Origin: Catonia carolina
Lineage: Eukaryota > Arthropoda > Insecta > Hemiptera > Achilidae
Reading direction: 5' to 3'
Assembly (NCBI GenBank): GCA_035578175.1
Contig: JAQMRL010000007.1
Coordinates: 51,427,227-51,491,226 of the forward strand
DNA: 64,000 bases
Shown here: piece after piece, positions 43,988 to 55,438 of the stretch
Position numbering within the stretch: the stretch's first letter is position 1
How the letters are laid out: each line of letters begins with the position of its first letter
Translations under genes and position numbers: made by a program
Notes under the pieces: generated by a model
The model's database searches: none
What the model was told of the DNA's origin: nothing
Seen by the model: the letters and a program-made list of their open reading frames with translations, nothing else

Positions 43988-44248
43988 TTAAACAAGCACA
44001 CTAAAACGACAAAAAGTCTCTACCTATAAATCCAATACGATACTGATGTATTATAGTTCTTTTTGATTTTCGGTTTATTATATTTACTTATATTTATAGT
44101 ACTTTGCCTATCTATTATATGACATAATCTCATATTACTTCTACTTTATACGCGGCAACGCTAAAAGACTATTAGTAATGCTGGACGTTGACGCTTACAC
44201 GAATACGCGCGCTTTCTTGTAAATTAGTGAACAAATTAGGAATTAATT

Positions 44249-44637
44249 ATGCCCATAAAATGCAGGGGGGTGTTAAATTATTTGTACTCAATCTGCTAGT
44301 TCAAGGGCTACAGAAAATAGTTGTGTTTCTTATCACCTGGTCACCCAATTATATAACTGAAGCATTTAAGAATAGAAGAGGTAGAGGTGTAAAAGGCGCC
44401 ACTCAGAGTTATCTCCTCCTAGAGTTGTGAATTTCATCATTATACATCGAGACCCTGGGTGAATGAAGTGAAAGTGTCATTTTCAGGGTGGAAAGTAGAT
44501 GGTTCTGAGATAGCCGGCCTGCTGATAAGCATGCTTTTCCACTCAGCAAGGAAGGCGTGGTAAACCACCTCACTCCTCGTTTTACTTGGTCCTATAGAGA
44601 ATCAAACTAGCTTTTCGGCTGATAACCTAAACAACTA
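44249..44637 (+). mobile_element. Family S copy S10, old
   Basis: Imperfect target duplication TAGGA(A/G)TT(A/C)ATT at 44237-44248 and 44638-44649. Strongly diverged, but the tail stem AGC-TTTTC-GGCT and AAACAAC are kept. Confidence 0.85.
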
Positions 44638-44649
44638 TAGGAGTTCATT

Positions 44650-45160
44650 GTTATCATAATTTTCAAATAAATATTTCAAAAACAATACAATTTAATACTA
44701 TATTTCTTGTCTGGATATTTTTTATTACGAGACTTAGTAGCTAAAGAATGGAAAATTCATTCTTGTATTTTCCTTCTATCTTCACTCACTCCTCATGTGT
44801 CATAACAGGTTCCTCTAACGTTGGCAGCGAAATTTTCCTTATTCCTTGCTAGACGGAACAGCTTCTCATCGCTGGCTGTTTCTGTCCAATTTCTTAAGTT
44901 TTTACACGTATCACCCACCAATTAATTGCACGGATCTATAATTTTCCCTTTTAATATTAGCTGGAGCAGTTATCAATGGTCATCTCGAAGAAATATCCCA
45001 AATATGCCAACTTTCTGCTCATAACAATCTTCAAATATAGTTATTGTAAGTTAAAATAACCCTGCTTATATGGGGAAAAATTACATCAACTAATTACTAT
45101 AAGTTTGAAAACATTGTGGTTATCTGTATTTCTTTAAAAATAATTAAAATAATACTTATT
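44650..45160. other. No gene seen
   Basis: AT-rich spacer. Confidence 0.45.
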
Positions 45161-45872
45161 ACTTCCTCGTGTTCTATATGCGTATTATGAGGAAAGGAAT
45201 TATTGTTTTCATGCTGATTTTTCGAAATTGAAGTGTTACCGGAAATACACGTTTTCAGCCTCCCTGAACTCAAAAACCATGTTTTTAACGATTGGTGTGT
45301 GCATGAAAAGAAAATATCTCAAGAACGGTTCATTAAGCGGAATGTTTATTGAAATTCTTTGTAGGGCTGTGCTATCGTGGTAAAAAAATGTTTTTTTTAA
45401 GATTGCGGCTTTAATATGCCTTTTACGGCAGAAACGTATATAACTAGAGTTGTAGAGAATTGAAAACCTGCAACTTTTAATTCAAACATATTTTTCTACA
45501 ACGATTGGTGATTTTCTGTATTTTGTTCATCAATGCGGTAACAAATTGAGTTTTTATGATTGGGGCCTTAGTAAGCTTATGCATTTTACGACAAAAGTGT
45601 ATAAAATCAAAGTTATATAGAAAATAAAAAATCTATATAACTGTTATTTCAAGCTTTTTTCCTACAGAGCTTTTAAGCGGCAATTAGTGATTTCCCGTGT
45701 TATTAAGTGGAACAGAGGTTGATTTTCATTTACATTATTCACTCATTATTAAAATCAGGTTACGTTTTTTATATTACATTATATACTCAAGATTAAAGAC
45801 AGATTAGACTATATTGTTGATTATTTACATTGGTCAGAGAAAGTCGTATGAGTGTTTTCACCAGATTTTTTT
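45161..45872 (+). mobile_element. Old family H copy with internal deletion
   Basis: 5' end ACTTCCTCGTG. Near 45340 the AAGAACGG block jumps directly to the TGAAATTCTT block, losing about 220 bp. Two cores follow; 3' end GTATGAGTGTTTTCACCAGATT. No microsatellite. Confidence 0.8.
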
Positions 45873-46716
45873 AATAAATTTTCTTCAGGACAAAATATTG
45901 CGAAAAGAAAATGATTCTCAATTTATGAAACACCATATACTAACATAAGCTTACATTTAAAGCTTTTGTTTTATTATACTCTGTCAGTTCGTACGATAAT
46001 ATATCTTTGATAAATAATATATTTTTAATGTTTCGGAAGAAAAACGCCTCAGTTCGCAATTTTATTAACAAATATACGGCTATCATCAAGTCTTATCTAA
46101 GTTATGTATGAAGAAAGAGCTGGTAATGTCTTACGACATAAAATACAAAAAACAACAAAAACAATCAACAGTAAAGTATCCCTCTTAATATTCCTGTACC
46201 ATAACTTTTTCTTGTTTATAAAACATACAAAAAAGTGCAGGTTATAATAAATCGATGGCAAACTGCACTAAATTTCTTGCTAATCATTAAGCAGTACATT
46301 TTTTATTACCGATTTTGATGTTGTATTCACAATATTTATAATTTTATATGGTCAAGAATGTCGAAAAACCCAGCGTTGGTTGAACAAACATTTATTACTT
46401 TATTTTGAAACTGTTTAAGCACTACACTACTACTACTTTACAGTAGAACCTTTTCGATCGCGGTTTCAGTTTTGCGTGGATTGCTAATGCGTTTTCGAAA
46501 ATTTATTTCACTTTTACTCGGCTTTTTCACTGGATACTATTTTGTATTTTCATCACGACTTACAAAAGTAAAATTTTTATATTCTCTGTACTGTGTAGTC
46601 AGTCTATGAATCAATTACTCTACAGAAAGACCTAAATGAATTGGAAAAGGTTTTGAACATCTGTAGGCCTATAGAAGATCAAAATCAAAAAAATTTACCT
46701 CTTAGTGACCTTTTTT
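45873..46716. other. No gene seen
   Basis: AT-rich DNA; TAGGCCTA at 46664. Confidence 0.45.
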
Positions 46717-47663
46717 ACTTTCTCTTGCCTATATGAATATATAAAAAAGAAAGTATTGTTTTCATGTCGATTTTTCGAAATCGAGTTTTCACCGGATCTA
46801 CATGTTTTCAGACCCCCTGAACCCAAAAAACATGTTTTTAGCGATTGGGCTCTGTGTGTGTGTGTGTGCGCGCGCGTGCGTGTGTGAACAGAATATCTCA
46901 AGAACGGAACATCGTACGAACTTGAAACTTGAAACTTGAAACTTAAGTTACATACCACTACCGGACCCGACACGAACATTTTCATCAAAATGGGTCAACC
47001 GGAAGTAGTAGTTTATTCGTATAATTTTTCACTTTTTTGCGATTTTCTCAAAAACTAGTCCTACGTTTTTTTTTTTAAAATCGCCTGGTTTACTAAATTT
47101 TTTATGCTCTACAAGATAGGGTAGGCGCCATGTTTGCTGAAATTCTGCGTGAGGCTGTTTTTGCGTAAAAACATTTTCTTTTTAAGATTGCGGCTTTAAT
47201 ATGCATTTTAGCGCAAAACGTTATATAATAAAAGTTGTAGAGAATGTAAAATTCTACAACTTTTATTTCAAACATATTTTTGTATAACGCTTAGTTTAGC
47301 GGTAATTAGCAATTTTCTGTTTTTTTCTCACGAAAACGTGTGAAAAATCTATTTTTTTAAGATTTCGGCCTTAGAATGCATTTTACGACAAAAGTGTATT
47401 AAATAAAATTTGTAGGAAATTAAGAGATCTACAACTTTTAATTTAAGCATTCTTTTGTACAGTGCCTAGTTTAGCGTGAATGAGCAATTTTCCGTATTTT
47501 TAAGCCAAACTGAGGTCGATTTTAATTTTGCGTATTTCACTAATGTTTTTTGAGGTTAGTTTTTTGTTCATTTCTAATGTTTTATTGGGACTAATGTTAG
47601 GTTTATTGTTAATTATTTGCATTGGCAAGAGAAAGTTGTGTGAATGTTTCACACCAGATTTTT
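46717..47663 (+). mobile_element. Full-length family H copy
   Basis: Intact ends, TG/CG microsatellite 46852-46885, two cores, triplicated ACTTGAA block (46919-46945). Confidence 0.9.
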
Positions 47664-48161
47664 TAAATAATAAAGCAAAATTTTATTTGTACTGATAAAA
47701 AATTAAAATTGTACGACCGAAATAATAAAAGGATTTTAAGTGACCCGTGGAAGGTTTGAGGAATTTAAACGTAATATTTTCTCGATTCATAATACGAAAC
47801 TATTGGATGAGTGGGCGGGCGTCAGCTGATAATTAGGGAGAAAACTTTTCAGCGGAGTTGTTAGATTGTTACTTTTATCTTAACTTTGCTAGTTAATTAC
47901 AAATAATACCATTTTTCAATCACATTCAGTGTGTTTCAAATTATATTAAGTATTTTTATTTATTTAGTGCTTTTAATAAAAATTAAATGATTTCATTGGT
48001 ACCTACGTTTCTCGCTAATAAAAATTGAAACTTACTTGCAGTGTTTATAAAAAATAATACTTGTTTCTCAAGCTTTCTCATTGCAACTAGTGTTTCTAAT
48101 GTTTGGTTTTCATTATCACTGCATTAGCTATAAAAAGATGAGATTTTACAATTGATTTTAT
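47664..48161. other. No gene seen
   Basis: AT-rich spacer. Confidence 0.45.
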
Positions 48162-48207
48162 TAAGAGGTGTTTTTTCCATATTTAGGCTATGGGAAAAAC
48201 ACCTCTT
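48162..48207. repeat. Strong hairpin beside an H copy
   Basis: TAAGAGGTGTTTTTTCC at 48162-48178 pairs with GGGAAAAACACCTCTTA at 48192-48208, one bulge, loop ATATTTAGGCTAT. It lies at the broken inner end of the neighbouring H fragment. Confidence 0.85.
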
Positions 48208-48217
48208 ATTTACTACA

Positions 48218-48654
48218 CCAAGAATTTCAGCAAACATGGCGCCTGTCCTATCTTGTAGAACATTAAAGATTTAGTAAACCAGCCGATTTTATAAAAAACA
48301 ATTGTAGAACCAGTTTTTGTGAAAAAATACACGAATAAACTACTACTTCCGGTTGACCGATTGTGATGAAAATGTTCGTGTCGGGGTCCGGTAGTGGTAT
48401 GTAACTTAAGTTTCAATTTTCAAGTTCGTACGATGTTCCGTTCTTGAGATATTTTGTACACACACACACACACACACGCGCGCGCGCGCACGCACACACA
48501 CACACACACACACACAGACACAGACCAATTGCTAAAAACATGTTTTTTGGTTTGGAGGTCTGAAAACGTGTAGATCCGGTGAAAACTCGATTTCGAAAAA
48601 TCGACATGAAAACAATACTTTCCTTCCTATATGTTCATATAGACAAGAGAAAGT
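48218..48654 (-). mobile_element. Family H 5' half
   Basis: AAGAGAAAGT at 48654 inward through a 70-bp CA/CG microsatellite (48458-48527) to the AGAATTTCAGC block; the 3' half is missing. Confidence 0.9.
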
Positions 48655-49218
48655 AAAAAATAGGAAATAATGAAAACATGTAACAAGAAAGAAAAATTGA
48701 ACGATAAATTCATAGCCTATACAAGAATTATAAATACAAGATTCTTTAAATCGAAGATAGCCAAAATTTTATTATTTGTGAACTAAAAAAAATTGAAAAA
48801 GGGTGTAAGTTTCTTGACGATATAAACTAGTTTGTCAAAAATAAAATGTAACAAAAAATGTCTGTCTGCGTGTTTGTTTATCAGTTGCTACACAATAATA
48901 GTTGAACCGAATTTATAGAAATCTGCTGACAAGTTATATTGCATCATAACGTAAAATTTATCCCATATTCCATTGGGGAAATCGTAAAAGAGAATCTCCG
49001 CCTTCACATGGCTGTTAACTTATAAATAATGTATTTAAAGTAAAAACTATAAAAGAATATATAAAACTGAGTCAGAAATATAGCTAATAAAATTACCTAC
49101 AACGTCTTATTATAACAACTTTTATATTCTTTAAGGGGATCCGCCCCACGCTTGGTGAGAATATTTTCTTTCTTGCGCTGTATGTAGTATCTGCTCTATA
49201 GAGTAGCCTCTACATAGG
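48655..49218. other. No gene seen; possible old Helitron 5' end
   Basis: TGTCTGTCTGCGTGTTTGTT followed by a TTGAACCGAATTTATAGAAA block (about 48860-48930) recalls 5' regions of insect Helitrons; no matching 3' end was found. Confidence 0.3.
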
Positions 49219-49602
49219 ATTTGTTGTTGTTGTTTAGGTCATCAGCCGAAACGCTGGTTTAAACCTCTAGATGCTCTATTCAGTAAAACGAGGAGTGAAG
49301 TGGTTTACAATTGCCTTCCTCAATGCTTATCAGCATGCCAGGTCCTCCGAAAAGCATCTACTTTCCACTTAGCAAATGACAGTTTCATTTCATCCTTCAC
49401 AGGATCTGATTGTATAATGAAATTCATTAGTCTCAGAGGAGATAACTCTGAGTAGTGTCTTTTACACCTTTACCTCTTCTGTTCTTAAATGCTTCTGTCA
49501 TACAATAAATTATGTGGTAAGAAACAGAACTATTTTTGTAGCTCTGAAACTAGCAGATCGAGTGTAAATGATTTAACACTCCACCGGTTTGTTATGGGCA
49601 AA
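49219..49602 (-). mobile_element. Family S copy S11
   Basis: Tail at the left (TTGTTGTTGTTTAGGTCATC), 5' end TTTGTTATGGGCA at about 49600; moderately diverged, with a deletion near 49320. Confidence 0.85.
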
Positions 49603-50574
49603 CTCATTACTTATGGTCCTAATAATTTTAAATATGACTTAATTTCACTGGGATAGCTGAAATATGGGCGAAACATTTCCCTAGCTGTAACATGTTAAAG
49701 GAAGCGTTTTGTGATCTGTATGTATGTGAAGATCTTTTTTTATTTTTAATACCGCAGATCCCAAAAGATTGCCGTGCAGTTTCAACTTTAAAGAACTATT
49801 GGAAATATTTTTTGGACTGAAGACTTCTTACTAAACTTTTTATTTTTTGAGCATCTGTTTAGTGTAGATTTCGTTGTGTAAATACAACTGTTTTTCTCTT
49901 TGATATCAGATAAGGCAATTTGAACGTGTATGCAGTGAAGCACCTAAAGAAAGAGAAATGAAACTTGTAAGAAATCCTTTTTTCTCCTGTTTTGTGTAAT
50001 CAGCTTGTTACTATACGTTTCTAAAAGTGATGTTCCTACTTACACTCGTGTTGTTTAAACATTCATTGTAAATAAAAGCTTGTCGCATGGTTTTACCATT
50101 TAGACATATTACTGTTGTTAGTAAAACACTGTAAACAGTTACGATTTCAAAGATTAGTTTTGTCACCTAAAAGGTTTTACTTTTTCTCGCCCTATTTTTA
50201 GTAGGCTACTGTTTAACAAAGTATTGTTATGGAGAAACATTGTTCGTATCCAGATTTCAAGTAGTCTTTACGGTTAATGATTCCTTGAAGCCAGGAAAAG
50301 GATATTTTTCTTTAGTTGTATGTTATTTATTCTGGATCGAATATTACTGAAGTGACTGAAATTTTAGAATTAGATTCCTTCAATAAACCCCTGGGACTTT
50401 TTGGAATTACAGTAGCTATACCTCTCAACTGTAATGGTAGACTTAAATTATAATATATTAAGTAAAGTATTGTAATGTTTTTTCCACGTTCTTTCACGAT
50501 CTGGTTATGTAGTAATAAAACTTTATTTTAAGTTATAACAAGTATTTATTACTAAATTAAACTTTGTAACTTAA
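49603..50574. other. No gene seen
   Basis: AT-rich DNA; a faint H-like 5' trace at about 50179-50300 is too diverged to call. Confidence 0.4.
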
Positions 50575-51240
50575 TCTATGTATATAAAATTCGATGTATG
50601 TGTGTGTGTATGTTCCCCTTTATTTCCTAAATTACTGAACCAATTTTCATACAGTTTTTTTATGTTGTAACTATGATGCCGGTGCAGGTTTTAGGCTATT
50701 AAAACCCTTAAAAAGTTAGTCCTAAAGGGTTGAAAATAATGTGTTTGTCCTACATTAAGGCTTTTATGAGGTTAGATAATCTGCTGCTTTTAAACCAGCT
50801 GATGTGATTCAAATAAAGATTTGTCATAAATGAAGTCATGTGATTTGGCAAATAGCGACGTGGTGCTAAGGATCAGCTGGTGACATGACATGATAATTTT
50901 ATTGTATTTTATAATGTAGATACGATTTTGTATTGTTGAGTATTCTGTAAAAGTAAAGTTTCGTGTTTCTTTAATTTGTTTAATTTTCTTTTAATTGGTG
51001 AGTGATAAATTGCTATGATATTTTATTTTGACTTTTATTTTATTCAACGTAGATTTCAGTTTTTAGTTTTGACAATTTTTTTTTGTTGTCTTTTTTTTGT
51101 TTTTTTCCATTTTAAATAATGCCATCGAAAAACATCACTAGGAAGAAAATCTTCAAAAGCAAAAAAATTTCAAAAAGCAAGAATTTCTGAAAAGTGATTA
51201 TACCATTTTTCGCGTGCAAAGCCGCGACGGGGTATGCTAG
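50575..51240 (+). mobile_element. Non-autonomous Helitron (canonical type)
   Basis: Begins TCTATGTATATAAAATTCG after an A and ends GGGGTATGCTAG before a T, the A-TC...CTRR-T rule. About 10 bp before CTAG is the GC-rich stem region CGCGTGCAAAGCCGCG. The TGTATGTGTGTGTGTATG ... CTGAACCAATTTTCAT start and the GCAAAGCCGCGACGGGGTAT end are typical of insect Helitrons. No Rep/helicase coding is present (666 bp), so it depends on a partner. Confidence 0.75.
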
Positions 51241-52326
51241 TAGTAGAATAAAGATTATATTTCAATACCATACCTGTAACCGTAGGTATTTAAAGTAAAT
51301 TACAAAAGATGTAGGGTATTGCAGATACGTTGATATGAAACGACTTGCGCCAGATAGAACAGCTTGGATAACTGTATCAAACCAGTCGAGAGGCTAATGA
51401 CAAAAAACCTGTTACTAGTTCGTACCCAGTAACACCTGAGTGTCCACACATTGACTCGCTCGATAATTTCGTTACTGCTGAACTGCCCGACAAAGAGCTG
51501 GCTGCTTTTATAAACATTACCTTAAAATTTCTAGAAAAAAATAAGGAATACAACAGAAAAAGGTTAAAATAGACTAATAAAGACTGTTGTTATAAATAAA
51601 TAAATTCACGATAGAACCTTCTACTTTAGTTTAGAAATATAACAAATAGTACAACTGGCGATACTCGGGGAATAATCGATCACATTGTCAAAACTCTTTT
51701 TCCGTCTATTTCTCATTGTCAAATTTGTTTTTATTATTTCCAATAATTGAAGAGCTGAGTGGATGAAAGTGTTATGTAACATTTTTTTCAAAAATTGAGT
51801 TTTTGTGAATAATAAAGATGAAATTTTCATATTCAATATGTAGGCCTAGATGACATATCTATGTATCTTTGCAGCTCAACAAAAACGTAGTAGATAAAAG
51901 TTCTATGTACTGCTTAATTTATTACTTAATTTTAGTGGATGTAAAAGTAAAGAGCATTGGACAAATTGTTCGCCAAGAATGGTACGATCCCATTGACATT
52001 GCCTGTTTTGTTTTTAAACTACTAGTTAACTGTGGTATACTGTGGGAAATTCGAACTGGCACAACTCTTGCTCTACGTGTACACACAGTTCCGCGTAAAA
52101 TATATCCATAACCTATTTTTTCAACAAGGTCTACAAATTTTAATGTTTGCAAATGCCTACAACCTTATCTCAATGTACAAACATACAAATTATTATTTCA
52201 TTTAAAAATATGTATTTAATTTGTCCCAGTAAAAAATGTAATTATAAGTTACAAAACTATACGGCAAAAACTCACTAAACTATAATCTACGTACGCACGC
52301 AACTAACTAAACAAATTGGTCTCAAT
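51241..52326. other. No gene seen
   Basis: AT-rich DNA. Overlapping 76-80 codon frames on both strands near 51870-52150 show no recognisable domain. TAGGCCTA at 51841. Confidence 0.45.
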
Positions 52327-52337
52327 ATATAATGAAC

Positions 52338-52726
52338 CTGCCCATAACAGACAGGTGGAGTGTCAAATTATTTACACTCAATCTGTTAGTTGCAGGGCTA
52401 AAATAAATAGTTCTGTTTCTTGTCACATGGTCAGCCAATTAAATGACTGAATCATTTAAGAACAGAAGAGGTAGAGGTGTAAAAGACACTAATCAGAGTT
52501 ATCTCCTCTGAAAGTAATGAATTTCATTATACAGCCAGACCCTGTGGTGAATGAAGTGAAGGTGTCATTTGCAGAGTGGAAAATATGTGCTTTTCAGAGG
52601 GCCCGGCATGCTGATAAGTTTACTTTTCCATTCAGTGAGGAAGGCAATGGTAAACCACCTTACTCCTTGTTTTACTTAGTAAAACCTCTACAGGTTCAAA
52701 CCAGCCTTTCGGCTGATGACCTAAGC
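52338..52726 (+). mobile_element. Family S copy S12, full length, 11-bp target duplication
   Basis: ATATAATGAAC at 52327-52337 and 52727-52737. Tail CCAGCCTTTCGGCTGATGAC then CTAAGC; the AAC repeats are absent, showing that the tail can be very short. One of the youngest copies. Confidence 0.95.
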
Positions 52727-52759
52727 ATATAATGAACAGAAAATCGTATATGAAAACAA

Positions 52760-52813
52760 ATTATTAATTATTATTATTAATTATTAATTAATTATTAATT
52801 ATTAATTATTAGT
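52760..52813. repeat. TTA/TAA-type simple repeat
   Basis: Irregular ATTAATTATT repeats just right of S12. Confidence 0.8.
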
Positions 52814-53143
52814 CACATCATTATGTCTGACAGATTATTAATAACAACAGTGAAAACAAAGCGTTGTGACCGTGCGTGAGTAGCACAATACTGCAATTGT
52901 ATATTTTTGTGACTGTACCGTCGTTGCATGGCGAGGGGCGAAGAGTGGAGTAGATAAACACCGGAGCTGCTTGTGCCAATTCAAATTGTCCAAGTATAAT
53001 AAATATTTATACACATCAGTAAAAGGTGTTATTAAGTATTTCTTTTAAAAGTCTCTAATGAAAAACTTTAGTATTACTAGGATACCACAATTCTTTGAGA
53101 ATACAATGTACAGTACATATTTTTGGTGGATAAAGCTCTTATA
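52814..53143. other. No gene seen
   Basis: Spacer; slightly less AT-rich at about 52860-52985. Confidence 0.4.
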
Positions 53144-54470
53144 CGGGTGAGGCAGTGAATCGGGCGATTATGAAAACACCGTGAGGAAGTTAAAAAATGT
53201 AGTTTAATTAATTTAGAATATACCAAGTAATACTTACATATTTACAATTTTTTATAAATTACTTGAAAATCATATCATAAAGATGTCCTCCATTTTGTCG
53301 CACACATTCCTGAACTCGTGCACGAAGGTTATTCATCACATTTTGTAATGTGGCTGTAGGAATTCGTGCCACTTCTTGACGTATCCGTTCTTTAAGTTCC
53401 CGTACATTTCGAGGCGGTGGAGATTGGAAAGCACGTGATTTTAAGTGTCCCCATAGAAAGTAATCACATGCAGAGAGATCTGGTGATCTGGCTAGCCATG
53501 AAATGTCTCCGTTCTTAGAAATAACGCGATTGGGAAACAAGCGTCGCAAAACATTAATTGAAGCCCTGGATGTGTGGCAGGTAGCACCGTCTTGTTGAAA
53601 AAACATGTTTTGGTAAGCCGGATTACGAACTAATTTCGTTTGAAGACAGTTCTCCAACATGTTAACATAGCGCTGTGTATTCACTGTAACTGCACGTTCA
53701 TTGTCATCCTCAAAAAAATATTGTCTGACTGAAATATTGCCTGTGTTGATATTGCACACCAAACCGTCACTTTAATACTGTGAAGCGGCTTTTCATGTAT
53801 TTTTTGTGGATTTTCGCGTGACCAATATCTAAAATTCTGCTTATTTACGAAGCCCGAAAGATGGAAGTGAGCTTCATCACTCTTCCAAAGATTTTTGAGA
53901 AGATCTGCGTTGTCATTCATCATGTCCAATAATCGATTACAAAAAGTAAATCGGGATGCGTGATCAACATTATTCAAAGCGTGCACTAACTGAATTTTAA
54001 ACGGATGGAATTGTAGATCTTTGTGTAAAGTCCTCACACTACGATTAGAAATGCCGAGTGATATTGCATGCCGTCGAGCTGAACACGTAGGACTTCTTAA
54101 CACACCCGCCTGCACCTTGTCAACGTTTTCTGGTGTACGGACACTTTTTACGCATCCAGTTCTTGTCTTTAGCGTTTAGCCTGTTTCTTCGAAGTTTTTA
54201 ACCCATATTTTTATTGCATGGGCTGAAGGTATCGGATCATTACGCGGAATATTGAAATAATTTCGAAATGCGCTCTGCGCGAACACGTAAATATCATTAT
54301 TTTTATAATACGCCTTAACAGCGTATGCTCGTTGTGCACCGCTCCAAGACTCCATTGGAACTAAATGATAAAACAGACGCTTCAAGATGGCGGTAGTCTC
54401 ATTCTTCTAGTCGCACTACTGGAGACTGTATGCAGTGTTGCCAAATCGCCCGATTCACTGCCTCACCCGT
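53144..54470 (-). mobile_element. Tc1/mariner-superfamily transposon of DD41D type
   Basis: About 1.33 kb. The inverted ends share CGGGTGAGGCAGTGAATC followed by GGGCGATT (26 bp, perfect). TA occurs next to the left end (53142-53143) and TATA next to the right end. One transposase gene on the minus strand. The right border lies about 20 bp from the next H copy. Confidence 0.9.
53259..54355 (-). pseudogene. DD41D transposase with one stop and one frameshift
   Basis: Probable start at the Met of MESWSGAQRAYAVKAYYKN (54355). HTH region with AHAIKIWVKNFEETG, then an in-frame TAA (54176-54178). The same frame continues with VRTPENVDKV and SARRHAISLGISNRSVR. First catalytic Asp in WKSDEAHFHL. Near 53700-53750 the frame changes by one base between AISTQAIF and SVRQYFFEDDNERAV. 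Second Asp in FFQQDGATCHT, third in SPDLSACDYFLWG. I count 41 residues between these two, which places it in the DD41D (rosa/visitor-like) group and not with D34D mariners. It ends at a stop at 53259. The rest is well preserved, so inactivation is fairly recent. It would cut and paste the element at TA. Confidence 0.88.
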
Positions 54471-54490
54471 TATATACTTAACAAAGTTAT

Positions 54491-55179
54491 AAAAATCTGA
54501 TGGGAAACACCCACACTTTCTCCAGTGTAAATAATAAACCATAACCTATGTTTAATCATTAATAAACTATTTTAAATGAAAATCATAACCTAATTTTAAT
54601 TATATGTGAATGACACAAAATGAAAATCAACCTCTGTTCAACTTAATAATACGGGAAATCACTAGGCCTGATTTACGCTAAACTAAGCTCTGCAGAAGAA
54701 AATGCTAGAAATAAAAGTTACAGAGTTTTATTTTCTATAACTTTCCGTTTATAAATACGGTTTTTTCGTAAAATGTATACTAAGGCGGTAGTATTAAAAT
54801 ATCCCATATTTTTGTAGATTTTGACGAGCAAAATACAAAAAATCACTGATTGACTAAGCGGTGTAAAAAAATACTAGAAATAAAAGTTGTAGGTTTTTGT
54901 ACATCAACAATATTAATTATATATATACATGCCCCAAAATGCATGTTAGGCCTAAGACCGCAATCTTCAGAAAACCAATTTTTGCCACCAAAGCAATCGC
55001 CTCCCCTCCCCCAAGAACTTCGGCAGACATGGTGCTTACCCTATCTTGTAGAGCATAAAACATTTCGAAAATGAGGCAAATTTTTAAAATTCGTTGGAGC
55101 GATTTTGAGAAAATTACAGAAAATGAAAAAATTCACGAATAAATGACTACTTTCAGTTGTTATTTTGTTCACACACACA

Positions 55180-55239
<60 letters not shown>

Positions 55240-55251
55240 CTCGCTCGCGCA

Positions 55252-55299
<48 letters not shown>

Positions 55300-55438
55300 A
55301 ATTAAGCGCTAAAAACATGTTTTTGGGGTTTTGAGGACCTGAAAATGTCTATTTCCGGTGAAAACTCAACTTCGAAAAATCGACATGAAAAATATTTAAG
55401 TTACCTTCCCTATATGTTCATATAGTGTAAGAAAAAGT
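54491..55438 (-). mobile_element. Old but complete family H copy
   Basis: Left AAAAATCTGATGGGAAACAC, right ...AAAAAGT at 55438. Two cores, but the between-core hairpin is lost. The microsatellite has become a compound CT/TATC/CA/GA tract. A GGCCTA insertion turns the core TTAAGGCCGC into TTAGGCCTAAGACCGC at 54946. Confidence 0.85.
55171..55300. repeat. Compound microsatellite inside the H copy
   Basis: CA, then CT repeats (about 55180-55222), TCTA units (55222-55240), CA repeats (55255-55285) and GA repeats (55285-55300), at the usual H microsatellite position. Confidence 0.95.

Noticed and set aside
50179..50300. Further family H 5' end (and a similar trace at 63520-63780)
   Set aside because: Only short blocks agree and the order is unclear; too diverged to call.
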